DNA of 64,000 bases from Parashewanella sp965200795. Lineage in GTDB: Bacteria > Pseudomonadota > Gammaproteobacteria > Enterobacterales > Shewanellaceae. Both the position numbers and the translations under genes were made by a program. Each line of letters opens with the position of its first letter. The stretch's first letter is position 1. The notes under the pieces are model-generated. The model saw nothing but the letters and a program-made list of their open reading frames with translations, was not told the DNA's origin and made no database searches. Below are positions 1 to 8,913 of the stretch, in pieces. The DNA lies in NCBI GenBank assembly GCA_965200795.1, contig CBDAVB010000035.1, positions 558,001-622,000 on the forward strand. The letters are read 5' to 3'.

Positions 1-472
1 ACCGTCATAAATTTGCCTTCAATTAACTGAGAACTGAGAACGGTGAGGTAATCTTACCTGATAAATGTTTTACGGACGATTTCTGAAAATTAAATTTAAT
101 TAATAAAGATAGTAACCGCATAGCCCCGTATCCGGAATGTGGTTAACCTGAACACAGCCGGATACGCTCACAAGCCCGCTGAAATCGCCGCCGGCTGTGT
201 TGCGGCTTTTGCAAGCGCGATAACCGCTTGCTGCGCCTTGCCGTCAGCGATTTTTCCGCGTCTGAGAACCTATCCGACTGAGCTTCCGGGATTATCGGGC
301 AATCCCTCAGACGGCGCAATGCGGTTAACGGCAGTGACAGAGGCGGTTTGTCCGCGATTTTCAGGCTTGGCGGTTCCGGTATTGTTAAATTAATCCGCTC
401 GTTCGGAAATTGTATACAATCCGCGTGAAATCCGGTAGTGTGTAACGAAATTGTAAAAAAAAGAATAATAAC
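1..472. other. Upstream region without a convincing gene
   Basis: An 84-codon open frame from position 139 has no recognisable motif, no Shine-Dalgarno sequence and a biased composition, so I do not call it. The reverse strand has a short coding-like stretch interrupted by stops, which could be a decayed gene, but nothing is identifiable. The last 60 bases before 473 are AT-rich and could hold the promoter of the following gene cluster. Confidence 0.4.
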
Positions 473-1216
473 ATGACACGCACTCTGAGTCTTATCACCG
501 TAAGTCTCCGGCCTTCGGCGGTTTACGCCTCCGGCTGTGACATTCAGATTTATCCGCTGACGTACGATTCGGTCAGATCATCGCGGCCATCAGGTGAGAG
601 TAAATCAATCATAAACCGCTCCGGTTATGCTAACCGGGCCGGTTTTACCCGTGACGATAAAGGGGAGATTTTCACCTCTGATCGCAGCGGTCAGATCAAT
701 GATATTTACCGGTGCGATATCGCTTCGGGGAAAATCACTCAGCTGACCGGTACGCCTGATGAAAGTGAGTTTTCGCCGGCGGATGAAAATGCCGGTGAGT
801 GTCATTTTGCGGCGGCGGACGCGCGAAGAGGTATCCGTGTGATCCCGGAGCAGATCCGTTTCAGTTATGTTCATAAGACGTTGAACGGTGATAGAGTGGT
901 CAGGATCTTTGATCCTGTCACCCGGTGGCATCAGGTTTTGGTCAGTTTGGGTTCAGGCAGTGAGGATTATGCTCTGTTCAGGAGTAAACCGAGCGGCTTA
1001 TCCGGGTTGTTTAATGCCGGAAATATGACGTTACGGGCATGGCCTTTTCAGCAAGGTACTTCCGGCTCCTATGAGACTTCCCGGATACCGGTAACCGATT
1101 TGAAAACACCGGCGGATCAGCGTGTATCCGCGGGTCGTATGGCGGTGAGTCCGGATAATCAATTTATCATCATATGGACTCTCAGTCAGACTTTCAGCGG
1201 CAAGAGAGATGTGTAA
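473..1216 (+). CDS. PD40/TolB-like beta-propeller protein, apparently shortened
   Basis: A 247-residue protein with a weak N-terminal signal-like segment and Cys at about residue 23. Residues 50–100 contain a PD40-type propeller blade (Asn-Arg-Ser-Gly-Tyr, Phe-Thr-Ser-Asp-Arg, Asp-Ile-Tyr-Arg, Gln-Leu-Thr). A second family-like stretch, with a His-Lys start and Gly-Ser-Glu-Asp-Tyr, lies around 130–165. In exported proteins of this family as I know them, these two parts are separated by further blades, so this copy seems to lack an internal segment and may be degenerating, although its frame is open. Its TAA stop shares one base with the ATG of the next gene, so the two are translationally coupled. 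The function of the family is not established; a periplasmic role is inferred. Confidence 0.55.
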   Translation: MTRTLSLITVSLRPSAVYASGCDIQIYPLTYDSVRSSRPSGESKSIINRSGYANRAGFTRDDKGEIFTSDRSGQINDIYRCDIASGKITQLTGTPDESEFSPADENAGECHFAAADARRGIRVIPEQIRFSYVHKTLNGDRVVRIFDPVTRWHQVLVSLGSGSEDYALFRSKPSGLSGLFNAGNMTLRAWPFQQGTSGSYETSRIPVTDLKTPADQRVSAGRMAVSPDNQFIIIWTLSQTFSGKRDV

Positions 1217-4200
1217 TGGGCAGATTTAACTCAATGATTTCCGGTGCCTTATATGTTGCCGGTATTACGGTGAGCGGCGGGGTGTCAGCCGGCGAGCCGT
1301 GGCGGGATCATACGGTGTTTGAAGAAAACAAATTACCGCCGCGTGCGAGTTTTTTTCCTTATTCCTCTAAGTCGAAAGCCATCCTTGACGATGAACGTTT
1401 AAGCCCGAATTATTTAAGCTTAAACGGGTATTGGCGGTTTCATTTCGCGGATAACCCCGGATCCGCGCCGGAGGGTATTTCAGATCAGCGGGCGCCTGAC
1501 GCGCGGTGGACGCGGATCCGGGTGCCGGGTAACTGGGAAGCCCAAGGTTTCGGAAATGCGATTTATCTGGATGAGCGTTACCCGTTTGATACTGAGTGGC
1601 CTGACGCGCCGCGGGATTTTAATCCGACCGGCAGCTATCGTAAGCAGATTCAACTGCCTGAATCCTGGCGGAATAAACAAATCTTTTTTCATATCGGCGC
1701 CGCCCGTTCGGCCCTGACTCTTTTCATTAACGGTAAGCGTATCGGTTACAGCCAGGGCGCCAAGACGCCGGCTGAATTTGACGTGACCTCGGCATTACAA
1801 CCGGGGCTTAACACCATCGGTATGCGAATTATTCGCTGGAGTGACGCCAGTTACCTGGAAAGCCAGGATATGCTGCGTTTGTCAGGCATTGAGCGGGAAG
1901 TATATCTGTACGCGACCGAAAAGCAGCGGATTGAAGACATTGCCGTTAAGCATCAGCTGAGCGCCGATCTGCGACGGGCACGGGTACAAGTTGAACTGGA
2001 CTTACTCAATCACGCTGAGCCGGCGGAGGTTAAAGCTGAGCTGGAAGTCATTTCGCCCCGGGGTAAATCTTATCTTTCTCACCGGAATACCGGGCTTAAC
2101 GGACAAGAGCGGTTAATCTTTGAGGCTGACATTGACCGGCCTCAGTTATGGAGCGCTGAAACGCCGCAACTGTATCAGGTGCTGGTTAATTTGTACGACG
2201 GTCAAGGCAGGCTGCTGCAAGCCATCGCCCAGCCGCTGGGCTTCAGGCGGGTGGAGATTAAAAACGGGCGGTTACTGGTCAATAATAAAGCCGTTACCAT
2301 CCGCGGCGTGAATCGTCATGAAACCGATCCCGTTACCGCCCATGTCGTCAGCCGTCAGCGCATGGAGCAGGACATTCGCCTGATGAAGCAAAATAATATT
2401 AACGCCGTGCGCTCCAGTCATTATCCCAATGATCCCTACTGGCTCAAACTGACCGATAAATACGGCCTGTACGTCATTGATGAGGCTAATATCGAATCGC
2501 ATCCGCTGGCGATCTCAGATAAAACGCAGATTGGTGATGAGCTCAGCTGGCTGCCGGCTCATTCAGCTCGTGTCGAGCGTATGGTTGAGCGGGATAAGAA
2601 TCATCCGTCGGTGATCATCTGGTCGCTGGGCAATGAAGCGGGAGAAGGACGGGTATTTGAGTCTTTATCGCGGCGGATTAAACAGCTTGACACCTCTCGT
2701 CCGGTTCAGTATGAGCCGGCGGAGCATAAAGATTACGTTGATATTTACGCGCCGATGTATCCTTCGGTCGAGAAGATTGAAAACTACGCTAAAACCAATC
2801 CTGGTAAACCGCTGATCATGATTGAGTACGCTCACGCGATGGGTAACTCCGTGGGTAATTTACAAGATTACTGGAATGTCATTGAAAAGTACCCGGGCTT
2901 ACAAGGTGGTTTTATCTGGGACTGGGTCGATCAGTCTCTTGAATTTACTAACGCGAACGGGCAGAAATTCTGGGCTTACGGTAAAGATTACCATCCGGCC
3001 ATGCCGACGGACGGAAACTTTTTAAATAACGGTCTGGTGGATCCGAATCGCAACCCGTATCCGCATTTATCAGAGGTGAAAAAGGTTTATCAGCCGCTTG
3101 GGTTTATTAATTTCAAGCGACTTGAAAATTCAGTGAGTTTTGATTTAATCAACAAGTACGATTTCAAAACCACCCGGGGATTAAGCCTGATCTGGCAGGT
3201 GCAGCAGGACGGCTTAACCGTCAAGCGGGGGCAGATGCCTTTACCCGTTATCGCGGCCGGAGGGTCTGAAACCATTACCGTGCCGGCGGAATTTAACGCC
3301 GAGCCGGAGTATGAATATCATTTACTGCTTGAGGTGAAGGTTGATAAGCCGCAGCCGTTACTGCCGACGGGTCATCGCGTCGCCTTTGAGCAAACCAGGC
3401 TGAAAGAGCGTCAGCCGCGGCCTGAGTCAGCGAGTCAGTATAAATTACGGCAATTTGATGATTTCTGGCAGTTTGAGTCTGGCAGACACGGGTACCGGAT
3501 CTCAAAGCGGCACGGCTGGCTGGATCAGATGTTTTTTGAGCGGAAGCCGCTGCTGCGTCTGCCGCTGGCGGTGAATTTCTGGCGCGCGCCTACCGACAAC
3601 GATTTAGGAAACGGTATGCCGGAACGGGCGGGACAATGGCGGGACGCGGGGGCTGAATCGGAGCTGGTTTCGATTCAGCGTCAAGGTGAGCGGTTAATCG
3701 TTAAGCACCTTCATCCCGGCTTAAAATTCACCCTTGTCACAACTTATCAAATCGGCTCCGAAAACGATTTAGTGCTGTCGAGTCAGTACCTGCCGCCGGC
3801 CGGATCCCCCCTTGCCGATTTACCTAAATTCGGTTTTACCACCCGGCTGCCGTTCAAGTACCGCTTTATGCGCTATTTCGGCCGCGGTTCTGAGGAGACC
3901 TACGCGGATCGCAAAAGCGGAAACCCGTTAGGCTGGTACCGGTTGCCGTTAGAAAACGCCTTTCATCGTTATTCCCGCCCGCAAGAGACGGGACAGAGAA
4001 CCGATGTTCGCTACGGCGCTGTCACAGACGTAAACGGCCGGGGCATTCTGGTCACGGCGGCGACGACATTACAAACCAGCTTTTGGCCGTTCGCTCTGGA
4101 GGATATCGACTTCAGAGCGGGTGACTCACAAGATTCGGCGTCAGGTCTGGTGCCGGTAACGCAAAATCACGGCGGTGAGATTCCACTTAGAGATTTTGTA

Positions 4201-4392
4201 ACGTGGAACATAGACGCGAGGCAAATGGGAGTAGGCGGAGACACTTCATGGGGGCGTCCTGTTCATAAACCTTATCGTATCGTGTCAGAACCGATGCGAT
4301 TTAGCTTTAGTTTACGACCGGTGACGGCCAGCGAGGATGTTCGACGTACCGCGCGGCAGGTTGGTCAGTTTAATGCTCTGATACAGGATTAA
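1216..4392 (+). CDS. Exported GH2 beta-galactosidase (LacZ-like)
   Basis: A 1058-residue glycoside hydrolase family 2 enzyme expected to release galactose from beta-galactosides. It has the LacZ order: jelly-roll sugar-binding domain, Ig-like domains, TIM barrel and a large C-terminal beta-sandwich. The acid/base is Glu474 in a Gly-Asn-Glu-Ala-Gly motif and the nucleophile is Glu537 in Met-Ile-Glu-Tyr-Ala-His-Ala-Met-Gly. Unlike E. coli LacZ, it begins with a signal peptide (about 26 residues, ending Val-Ser-Ala before Gly-Glu), so it should act in the periplasm or outside. I chose the ATG at 1216, which overlaps the upstream stop and has a purine-rich AAGAGAG just before it, over an in-frame ATG at 1174 that would bury the signal peptide. 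The symporter gene follows after 3 bases, so hydrolysis and uptake are probably co-expressed. Confidence 0.93.
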   Translation: MGRFNSMISGALYVAGITVSGGVSAGEPWRDHTVFEENKLPPRASFFPYSSKSKAILDDERLSPNYLSLNGYWRFHFADNPGSAPEGISDQRAPDARWTRIRVPGNWEAQGFGNAIYLDERYPFDTEWPDAPRDFNPTGSYRKQIQLPESWRNKQIFFHIGAARSALTLFINGKRIGYSQGAKTPAEFDVTSALQPGLNTIGMRIIRWSDASYLESQDMLRLSGIEREVYLYATEKQRIEDIAVKHQLSADLRRARVQVELDLLNHAEPAEVKAELEVISPRGKSYLSHRNTGLNGQERLIFEADIDRPQLWSAETPQLYQVLVNLYDGQGRLLQAIAQPLGFRRVEIKNGRLLVNNKAVTIRGVNRHETDPVTAHVVSRQRMEQDIRLMKQNNINAVRSSHYPNDPYWLKLTDKYGLYVIDEANIESHPLAISDKTQIGDELSWLPAHSARVERMVERDKNHPSVIIWSLGNEAGEGRVFESLSRRIKQLDTSRPVQYEPAEHKDYVDIYAPMYPSVEKIENYAKTNPGKPLIMIEYAHAMGNSVGNLQDYWNVIEKYPGLQGGFIWDWVDQSLEFTNANGQKFWAYGKDYHPAMPTDGNFLNNGLVDPNRNPYPHLSEVKKVYQPLGFINFKRLENSVSFDLINKYDFKTTRGLSLIWQVQQDGLTVKRGQMPLPVIAAGGSETITVPAEFNAEPEYEYHLLLEVKVDKPQPLLPTGHRVAFEQTRLKERQPRPESASQYKLRQFDDFWQFESGRHGYRISKRHGWLDQMFFERKPLLRLPLAVNFWRAPTDNDLGNGMPERAGQWRDAGAESELVSIQRQGERLIVKHLHPGLKFTLVTTYQIGSENDLVLSSQYLPPAGSPLADLPKFGFTTRLPFKYRFMRYFGRGSEETYADRKSGNPLGWYRLPLENAFHRYSRPQETGQRTDVRYGAVTDVNGRGILVTAATTLQTSFWPFALEDIDFRAGDSQDSASGLVPVTQNHGGEIPLRDFVTWNIDARQMGVGGDTSWGRPVHKPYRIVSEPMRFSFSLRPVTASEDVRRTARQVGQFNALIQD

Positions 4393-4395
4393 ATC

Positions 4396-5856
4396 ATGGA
4401 TACAGCGATTCAATTATCAATTTTTATTCTTCTCACGGTCTTAGTGGCGATTGTCACTTATTTTAAGTGTAAGGGGTCGCCGCGGGATCAAAATGACACC
4501 AAAGAATACTTTCTCGCCGGCGGCGGGTTAAGTTGGGTGTTTATCGCCGGTTCGCTGGTGATGACCAATATCAGCGCCGAACAAATTGTCGGTATGAACG
4601 GCGCGCAAACTTTGCTCGTAGCCTGGTGGGAAATCGGCGCGGCACTGGGCATTTTGATTCTGGCGAAATGGCTGATCCCGATTTACTACAAATACAAATG
4701 TACCACCACCACAGAATTACTTGAGCGCAAGTATAATGACAAAGGCATCCGCACCATGGTATCGGTATTGTTCATGCTGGGGTACGCTTTCATTCTTCTG
4801 CCGGTGGTACTTTATACCGGCTCGCTGTTTATGAAATCCATGTTCGGCGTGCAGATGCCCGTGACGGTTATCGCGGTGCTGTTCGCGGTTGTCGGCGCCG
4901 TTTACGCTATTTTCGGCGGGCTGAGAGCGATTGCGATTTCAGATACTTTCAACGGCCTCGGCTTATTGATCATGGGCACCGTCGTTTCCTTTCTGGCTAT
5001 GAATGCGATTAACTGGGATTTTTCAGGTATCCCGGCAGATCACCTTACCTTAATCGGCGATGATAATTCGGATATTCCCTGGTCTACCTTGTTCACCGGG
5101 ATGATCTTTATTCAAATCTTTTACTGGGGCACGAATATGGTTATCACTCAGCGCGCCCTGGCCGCTGAGTCAGTAAAGGAGGCGCAAAAAGGTTTATACG
5201 CGGCCGTGGTAGCGAAATTACTGACACCTTTAATCGTTGTGCTGCCGGGTATCGTCGCGCTGAAACTTTACGGTGACGTGGGCGATACCGCTTACGGTAA
5301 GCTGGTGGGAGATTTGCTTCCTCACTGGATGTCCGGTGCTTTCGCCGCGGTTATCGCCGGCGCGGTACTGAGTTCGTTTAACTCATGCATTAACTCGGCG
5401 GCGGCGTTGTATACCTGCGATATTCACAAAAATTACATTAACCCGAACGCTGACGTCAAAAAAGTCGCGACTCGTGTAGCGTTATTTTTTACTGTGGTTT
5501 CGGTATTGCTGGTGCCGTTGTTCGCTAAGTCTGAAAGCATCATCGCATTGCTGCAAAAGCTCAACGGGCTTTATTCCATGCCTGTACTGGCCGCCTTTAT
5601 CTGCGCGCTGTTATTTAAAAATGTCAGTGCGACGGCGATTAAGGTCGGGCTTGTGTTTGGTGTTGTTTTATATGCCGTTTTCACCTTTGTATGGAGTCCG
5701 CTGCACTATATTCATCTGATGGCTATTACCCTGCTGGCCACAGTTGTTTTTACTCTGGTGTTAAGTAAATGGTTAGGCGGCCGCAAAACAGTGGTCATGT
5801 CTGATTCAAACGACATTTCTCTTAACCGGGAAGAAATAACAACCTCGAACGGCTGA
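4396..5856 (+). CDS. Sodium/sugar symporter, SSS family (SGLT-like)
   Basis: A 486-residue polytopic inner-membrane protein of the sodium:solute symporter family, resembling the Vibrio sodium/galactose transporter. Visible family signatures are Tyr-Phe-Leu-Ala-Gly-Gly early on, Asn-Ile-Ser-Ala-Glu-Gln in the first helices, Phe-Gly-Gly-Leu-Arg-Ala around residue 175, Tyr-Trp-Gly-Thr-Asn followed by a Gln-Arg-Ala-Leu-Ala-Ala segment, and the Ser-Ser-Phe-Asn-Ser run near 325. The last 30 residues are hydrophilic. It starts 3 bases after the beta-galactosidase stop and precedes galK, so galactose is the most likely substrate, but glucose or another hexose cannot be excluded from sequence alone. 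Confidence 0.9.
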   Translation: MDTAIQLSIFILLTVLVAIVTYFKCKGSPRDQNDTKEYFLAGGGLSWVFIAGSLVMTNISAEQIVGMNGAQTLLVAWWEIGAALGILILAKWLIPIYYKYKCTTTTELLERKYNDKGIRTMVSVLFMLGYAFILLPVVLYTGSLFMKSMFGVQMPVTVIAVLFAVVGAVYAIFGGLRAIAISDTFNGLGLLIMGTVVSFLAMNAINWDFSGIPADHLTLIGDDNSDIPWSTLFTGMIFIQIFYWGTNMVITQRALAAESVKEAQKGLYAAVVAKLLTPLIVVLPGIVALKLYGDVGDTAYGKLVGDLLPHWMSGAFAAVIAGAVLSSFNSCINSAAALYTCDIHKNYINPNADVKKVATRVALFFTVVSVLLVPLFAKSESIIALLQKLNGLYSMPVLAAFICALLFKNVSATAIKVGLVFGVVLYAVFTFVWSPLHYIHLMAITLLATVVFTLVLSKWLGGRKTVVMSDSNDISLNREEITTSNG

Positions 5857-5868
5857 CTTTCTGAGACT

Positions 5869-5900
5869 CGCCCTATCACTCTGTTTGTAGGGCGTTTAAA
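5869..5900 (+). terminator. Hairpin with short T run after the symporter
   Basis: A 7-bp perfect stem (CGCCCTA at 5869–5875 and TAGGGCG at 5888–5894) with a 12-base loop, followed by TTTAAAA. It lies 13 bases after the symporter stop and about 90 bases before galK. It may end or attenuate the lac-symporter transcript so that galK–galM needs read-through or its own promoter. Confidence 0.55.
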
Positions 5901-5989
5901 ACTTCCTATCAACATTTATTTACAAATTTATTTCAGACGTGATATAACTCATAAATACCCTAAAATTATGTGCGGAAGTTGTATCAAGT

Positions 5990-7153
5990 ATGTCAAGCCC
6001 GGCTCAGCGAGCGAAAAAGCTATTTACCAGAATATTCGGAACCAGTGCTGACGGCTTTTATCAGGCGCCGGGGCGCGTTAACCTTATGGGCGAGCATACG
6101 GACTATAACGAGGGGTTTGTGCTGCCCGCCGCAATCAACTTCCACGTCGTTATCGCCGCGAAAAAACGGGAGGACGGTTTATTCCGGGCGGTAACTGACA
6201 TTTCACCTGATGAGTTTATCGAATGGCGGTTCGGCGCCGAAAATCAGCGGCAGGATGAATCCTCACATCTCAATCACTGGAGCCAGTACCTAAAAAGCTT
6301 TACGGCTACTCTGGCTCAGTCCGGTTTGTTCGCGTCAGGTATGGATGTCGCCATTGTCAGTGATGTTCCAGTTGAGCAGGGCTTTTCATCATCTTCAGCG
6401 TTAGAAATTGCCTTTGGTACGGCGGTCAATGACCTGCATCAGCTGCATCTGTCCCCTTTAGCCGTGGCGCAATTGGCTCAACGTGGTGAATTTCATTTAA
6501 TGAAGCTCACCTGCGGTATGAAAGATCACATGATAAGTGCTCTCGCGGAGGAGGAGCGGGCGGTTTTAATCGATTGTTTGGATTTGGATTATGAATCCAT
6601 TTCGCTGCCTAAGGATCTGAGTTTAATCATTGTTCACTCCGGTAAATACGCAAAAGATATCCAAGAGAAGTATTTGCTCAGGAAGCAGGAATGCCTGCGG
6701 GTAGCGGAGCATTTTGGTCTGGAAAGTCTCCGCCATGTGGAACTTGATCAGCTTGAAAGAGAGAAAGAGCATTTGGATGAGGCGCTTTATAAACGAGCGC
6801 GCCATGTCATTACCGAAAACCGCAGAACCCAACACGCGGCCCGCGCTCTTGAGCTTCATAATGTGAAAAAGCTCAGTCAGCTGATGGCCGAGTCACACCG
6901 CTCTATGAGCGAAGATTTCGAAATGAGTTTACCCGAAGTGGATATACTGGTGGATATCATTAATAAGCAGGTGGGTGATAAAGGCGGCGTTCGTCTGACC
7001 GGCAGCGGTTTCGGCGGCAGTGTCGTGGCTTTGGTCGAGCATGAGCTTACTGACGCCGTGGTGCTGGCGGTAGAGCGGGAATATTTTGAAAAAACGGGCA
7101 TAGAAGCCCGGGTTTACCTTTGCTGCGCCACAAAGGGAGCGTGCAGAATCTGA
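5990..7153 (+). CDS. galK: Galactokinase
   Basis: A 387-residue GHMP kinase that phosphorylates galactose at C1, the first committed step of the Leloir pathway. The galactose signature (Gly-Arg-Val-Asn-Leu-Met-Gly-Glu-His-Thr-Asp-Tyr-Asn) is near residue 30 and the C-terminal Gly-Ser-Gly-Phe-Gly-Gly motif near 345. The catalytic Asp is kept at about residue 179, in Cys-Gly-Met-Lys-Asp-His. Two family motifs deviate: the ATP loop reads Pro-Val-Glu-Gln-Gly-Phe-Ser-Ser-Ser-Ser instead of the usual Gly-rich form, and the usual Asn-x-Phe-Val-Gly before the catalytic segment is changed. Length matches E. coli GalK. The gene is followed by galM after 19 bases. No galT or galE is present in the window. 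Confidence 0.93.
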   Translation: MSSPAQRAKKLFTRIFGTSADGFYQAPGRVNLMGEHTDYNEGFVLPAAINFHVVIAAKKREDGLFRAVTDISPDEFIEWRFGAENQRQDESSHLNHWSQYLKSFTATLAQSGLFASGMDVAIVSDVPVEQGFSSSSALEIAFGTAVNDLHQLHLSPLAVAQLAQRGEFHLMKLTCGMKDHMISALAEEERAVLIDCLDLDYESISLPKDLSLIIVHSGKYAKDIQEKYLLRKQECLRVAEHFGLESLRHVELDQLEREKEHLDEALYKRARHVITENRRTQHAARALELHNVKKLSQLMAESHRSMSEDFEMSLPEVDILVDIINKQVGDKGGVRLTGSGFGGSVVALVEHELTDAVVLAVEREYFEKTGIEARVYLCCATKGACRI

Positions 7154-7172
7154 TGGTCAGGGAAATTTATTA

Positions 7173-8207
7173 ATGGTCAGAGTCAGAGCGCTGGAGTCCT
7201 GGCAGGATCCCAGAGGCGGTGAGATAGACCGCGTTAGCATCGATAACGGCACGATTGCCCTGGAAGTATTAAGTCTCGGCGGTATAATCCGCAATTTATG
7301 GGTGCCGGATCGGGAAGGGGAACGCAGGAGTATTGTTTTAGGCTGTGATTCCGCCGAAGATTATCTGGCGCAGGACGCGCATTTAGGCGCCGTTGCCGGG
7401 CGGTTCGCTAACCGGATTGCCAACGGCAGAATATCTGACCGGCAACATGAGTATCAGCTGGATGTGAATCATTTTACCCATTGCCTGCACGGCGGCTCAG
7501 AGGGTTTCAATCGTAAAAACTGGCAAATGGGCAGCTTACCTGACGGCGTTCGTCTCACGCTCAGCAGTCCTGACGGTGATATGGGGTTTCCCGGTACTTG
7601 TCAGGTTCAGATTGATTATCGTCTGACCGGTAATAATCTTTTTATCGAGGCACAAGCAACCACGGACAAAGCTTGTCCGATCAATTTAACACAGCACAGT
7701 TACTTTAATCTTGACGGTTCGCGGCAGATACTTGAGCATGAGTTACAAGTCGGCTGCCGCGGGTATCTTGTTACCGATGAACAGGGGATCCCTGAGTCAG
7801 TCGCTGACGTTTCTCAAACGGTTTTAGATTTTTCAACGTCTAAGATGCTGGCTCGCGCGGTGCTGAGTGAGGAAGTATCAGGAACTCAGGGTTTGGATCA
7901 CTGCTATGTGATGCCCCGCAATGACGGCCGGCAATTACATCGTTTTGGGCGACTGATCAGCCGGGAGTCAGGACGGTCGCTGACCTTGTATACTAATCAG
8001 CCCGGCGTTCAGGTGTATACGGCGAACTTTTTACAGAGCGCGACCGGCCGCAAAGGGGAAGCTATGGCTCAATATCAAGGGATTTGCCTGGAGCCCCAGC
8101 TACTCCCGGATTCACCAAATCAACCCGAGTTATTAGGAAACGGCTGGACGCGGGCGGATGAGGTTTATCACCATATCAGCCGCTATCAGTTTGATATCGT
8201 AAGTTAG
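7173..8207 (+). CDS. galM: Aldose 1-epimerase (mutarotase)
   Basis: A 344-residue galactose mutarotase that interconverts beta- and alpha-galactose and so supplies the anomer used by GalK. The expected active-site residues are visible: His in the Cys-Leu-His-Gly-Gly region near residue 103, His in Thr-Gln-His-Ser-Tyr-Phe-Asn near 174, and the general-base Glu in Cys-Leu-Glu-Pro-Gln near 305. The Pro-Gly-Val-Gln-Val-Tyr-Thr-Ala-Asn-Phe segment also fits. The ATG at 7173 has a GGGAA element 7 bases upstream and lies 19 bases after galK, indicating one operon. It is the last gene of the galactoside cluster. Confidence 0.93.
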   Translation: MVRVRALESWQDPRGGEIDRVSIDNGTIALEVLSLGGIIRNLWVPDREGERRSIVLGCDSAEDYLAQDAHLGAVAGRFANRIANGRISDRQHEYQLDVNHFTHCLHGGSEGFNRKNWQMGSLPDGVRLTLSSPDGDMGFPGTCQVQIDYRLTGNNLFIEAQATTDKACPINLTQHSYFNLDGSRQILEHELQVGCRGYLVTDEQGIPESVADVSQTVLDFSTSKMLARAVLSEEVSGTQGLDHCYVMPRNDGRQLHRFGRLISRESGRSLTLYTNQPGVQVYTANFLQSATGRKGEAMAQYQGICLEPQLLPDSPNQPELLGNGWTRADEVYHHISRYQFDIVS

Positions 8208-8233
8208 TTTAAAGCGGTATTACGGACGCTTTG

Positions 8234-8668
8234 TTATTCGTACTCGTTGTCATTCCATTCATTCCGGTTGAAGTTGTCCTCTAAGCTTTCCTCATCCTCC
8301 TCAAAGTCTTTATCCGGATCGGCATCAGTTTTGTTGCCGGCTGCCTTTTCCGGCATTGACGCGATTTCTTCGGTAAACTGCAGATGACCTTTCTGACTTT
8401 TTAAAAAATCATTGCGTGCCGCTTTCCACGCTTCAGCGTAATTTTGCCGCGCTTGCCGCAGGCTGGCTTCGTCAAGATCATAAAGATTGGATTCAACAAT
8501 ATCCTTAACATACTCTATGATGGTATTCCGGTTTGAGTTATAAAGATAAATTCTGCCGGGAGTCGCTTCCGGTAATGCTTGATCATGAATAACGATACTG
8601 TTCCCCCTGGAACTGCGTAATTCACCATACCAAACTTTTTGTTTTGACATGCTGTTCATATATGCCAA
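8234..8668 (-). CDS. Small acidic hypothetical protein
   Basis: A 144-residue cytosolic protein I cannot assign. The first 90 residues look folded, with Trp-Tyr-Gly-Glu-Leu near the start, a Gly-Arg-Ile-Tyr-Leu-Tyr-Asn-Ser segment and a helical Ala/Arg-rich part. The last 40 residues are strongly acidic (runs of Asp and Glu) and probably disordered. A start at 8650 (Met-Ser-Lys-Gln-Lys-Val) would give a more conventional N-terminus, but neither start has a clear ribosome site. The gene converges on galM with 26 bases between the stops. Confidence 0.6.
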   Translation of the reverse strand: MAYMNSMSKQKVWYGELRSSRGNSIVIHDQALPEATPGRIYLYNSNRNTIIEYVKDIVESNLYDLDEASLRQARQNYAEAWKAARNDFLKSQKGHLQFTEEIASMPEKAAGNKTDADPDKDFEEDEESLEDNFNRNEWNDNEYE

Positions 8669-8913
8669 TGCCCTTAAATTAACACATACAATTCAGAACA
8701 TACCTGATGAACTGTCAACAGGCACACTAATTTCAATAAAGTTCAATATATTAAATCGACCGAAAGCCGAATCCGTCAGTGTCCGGCTTAAGATCATAAT
8801 TACGACTCTAGCTGATTTTTTTTGGGCTTCAAGTTTTTCTTAGTAAGTTTAATGTTAATTTAATTTGCGTTAATAATTAATTAATCAACGTAGTTATGCA
8901 CTTTATTAATTGG

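Noticed and set aside
139..393. 84-codon open frame near the left edge
   Set aside because: No ribosome site, no recognisable motif and Ala/Leu/Pro/Thr-rich composition as expected from chance.
8649..8843. 64-codon plus-strand frame in the gap before the quinone oxidoreductase
   Set aside because: It starts inside the minus-strand hypothetical gene and has no motif or ribosome site.
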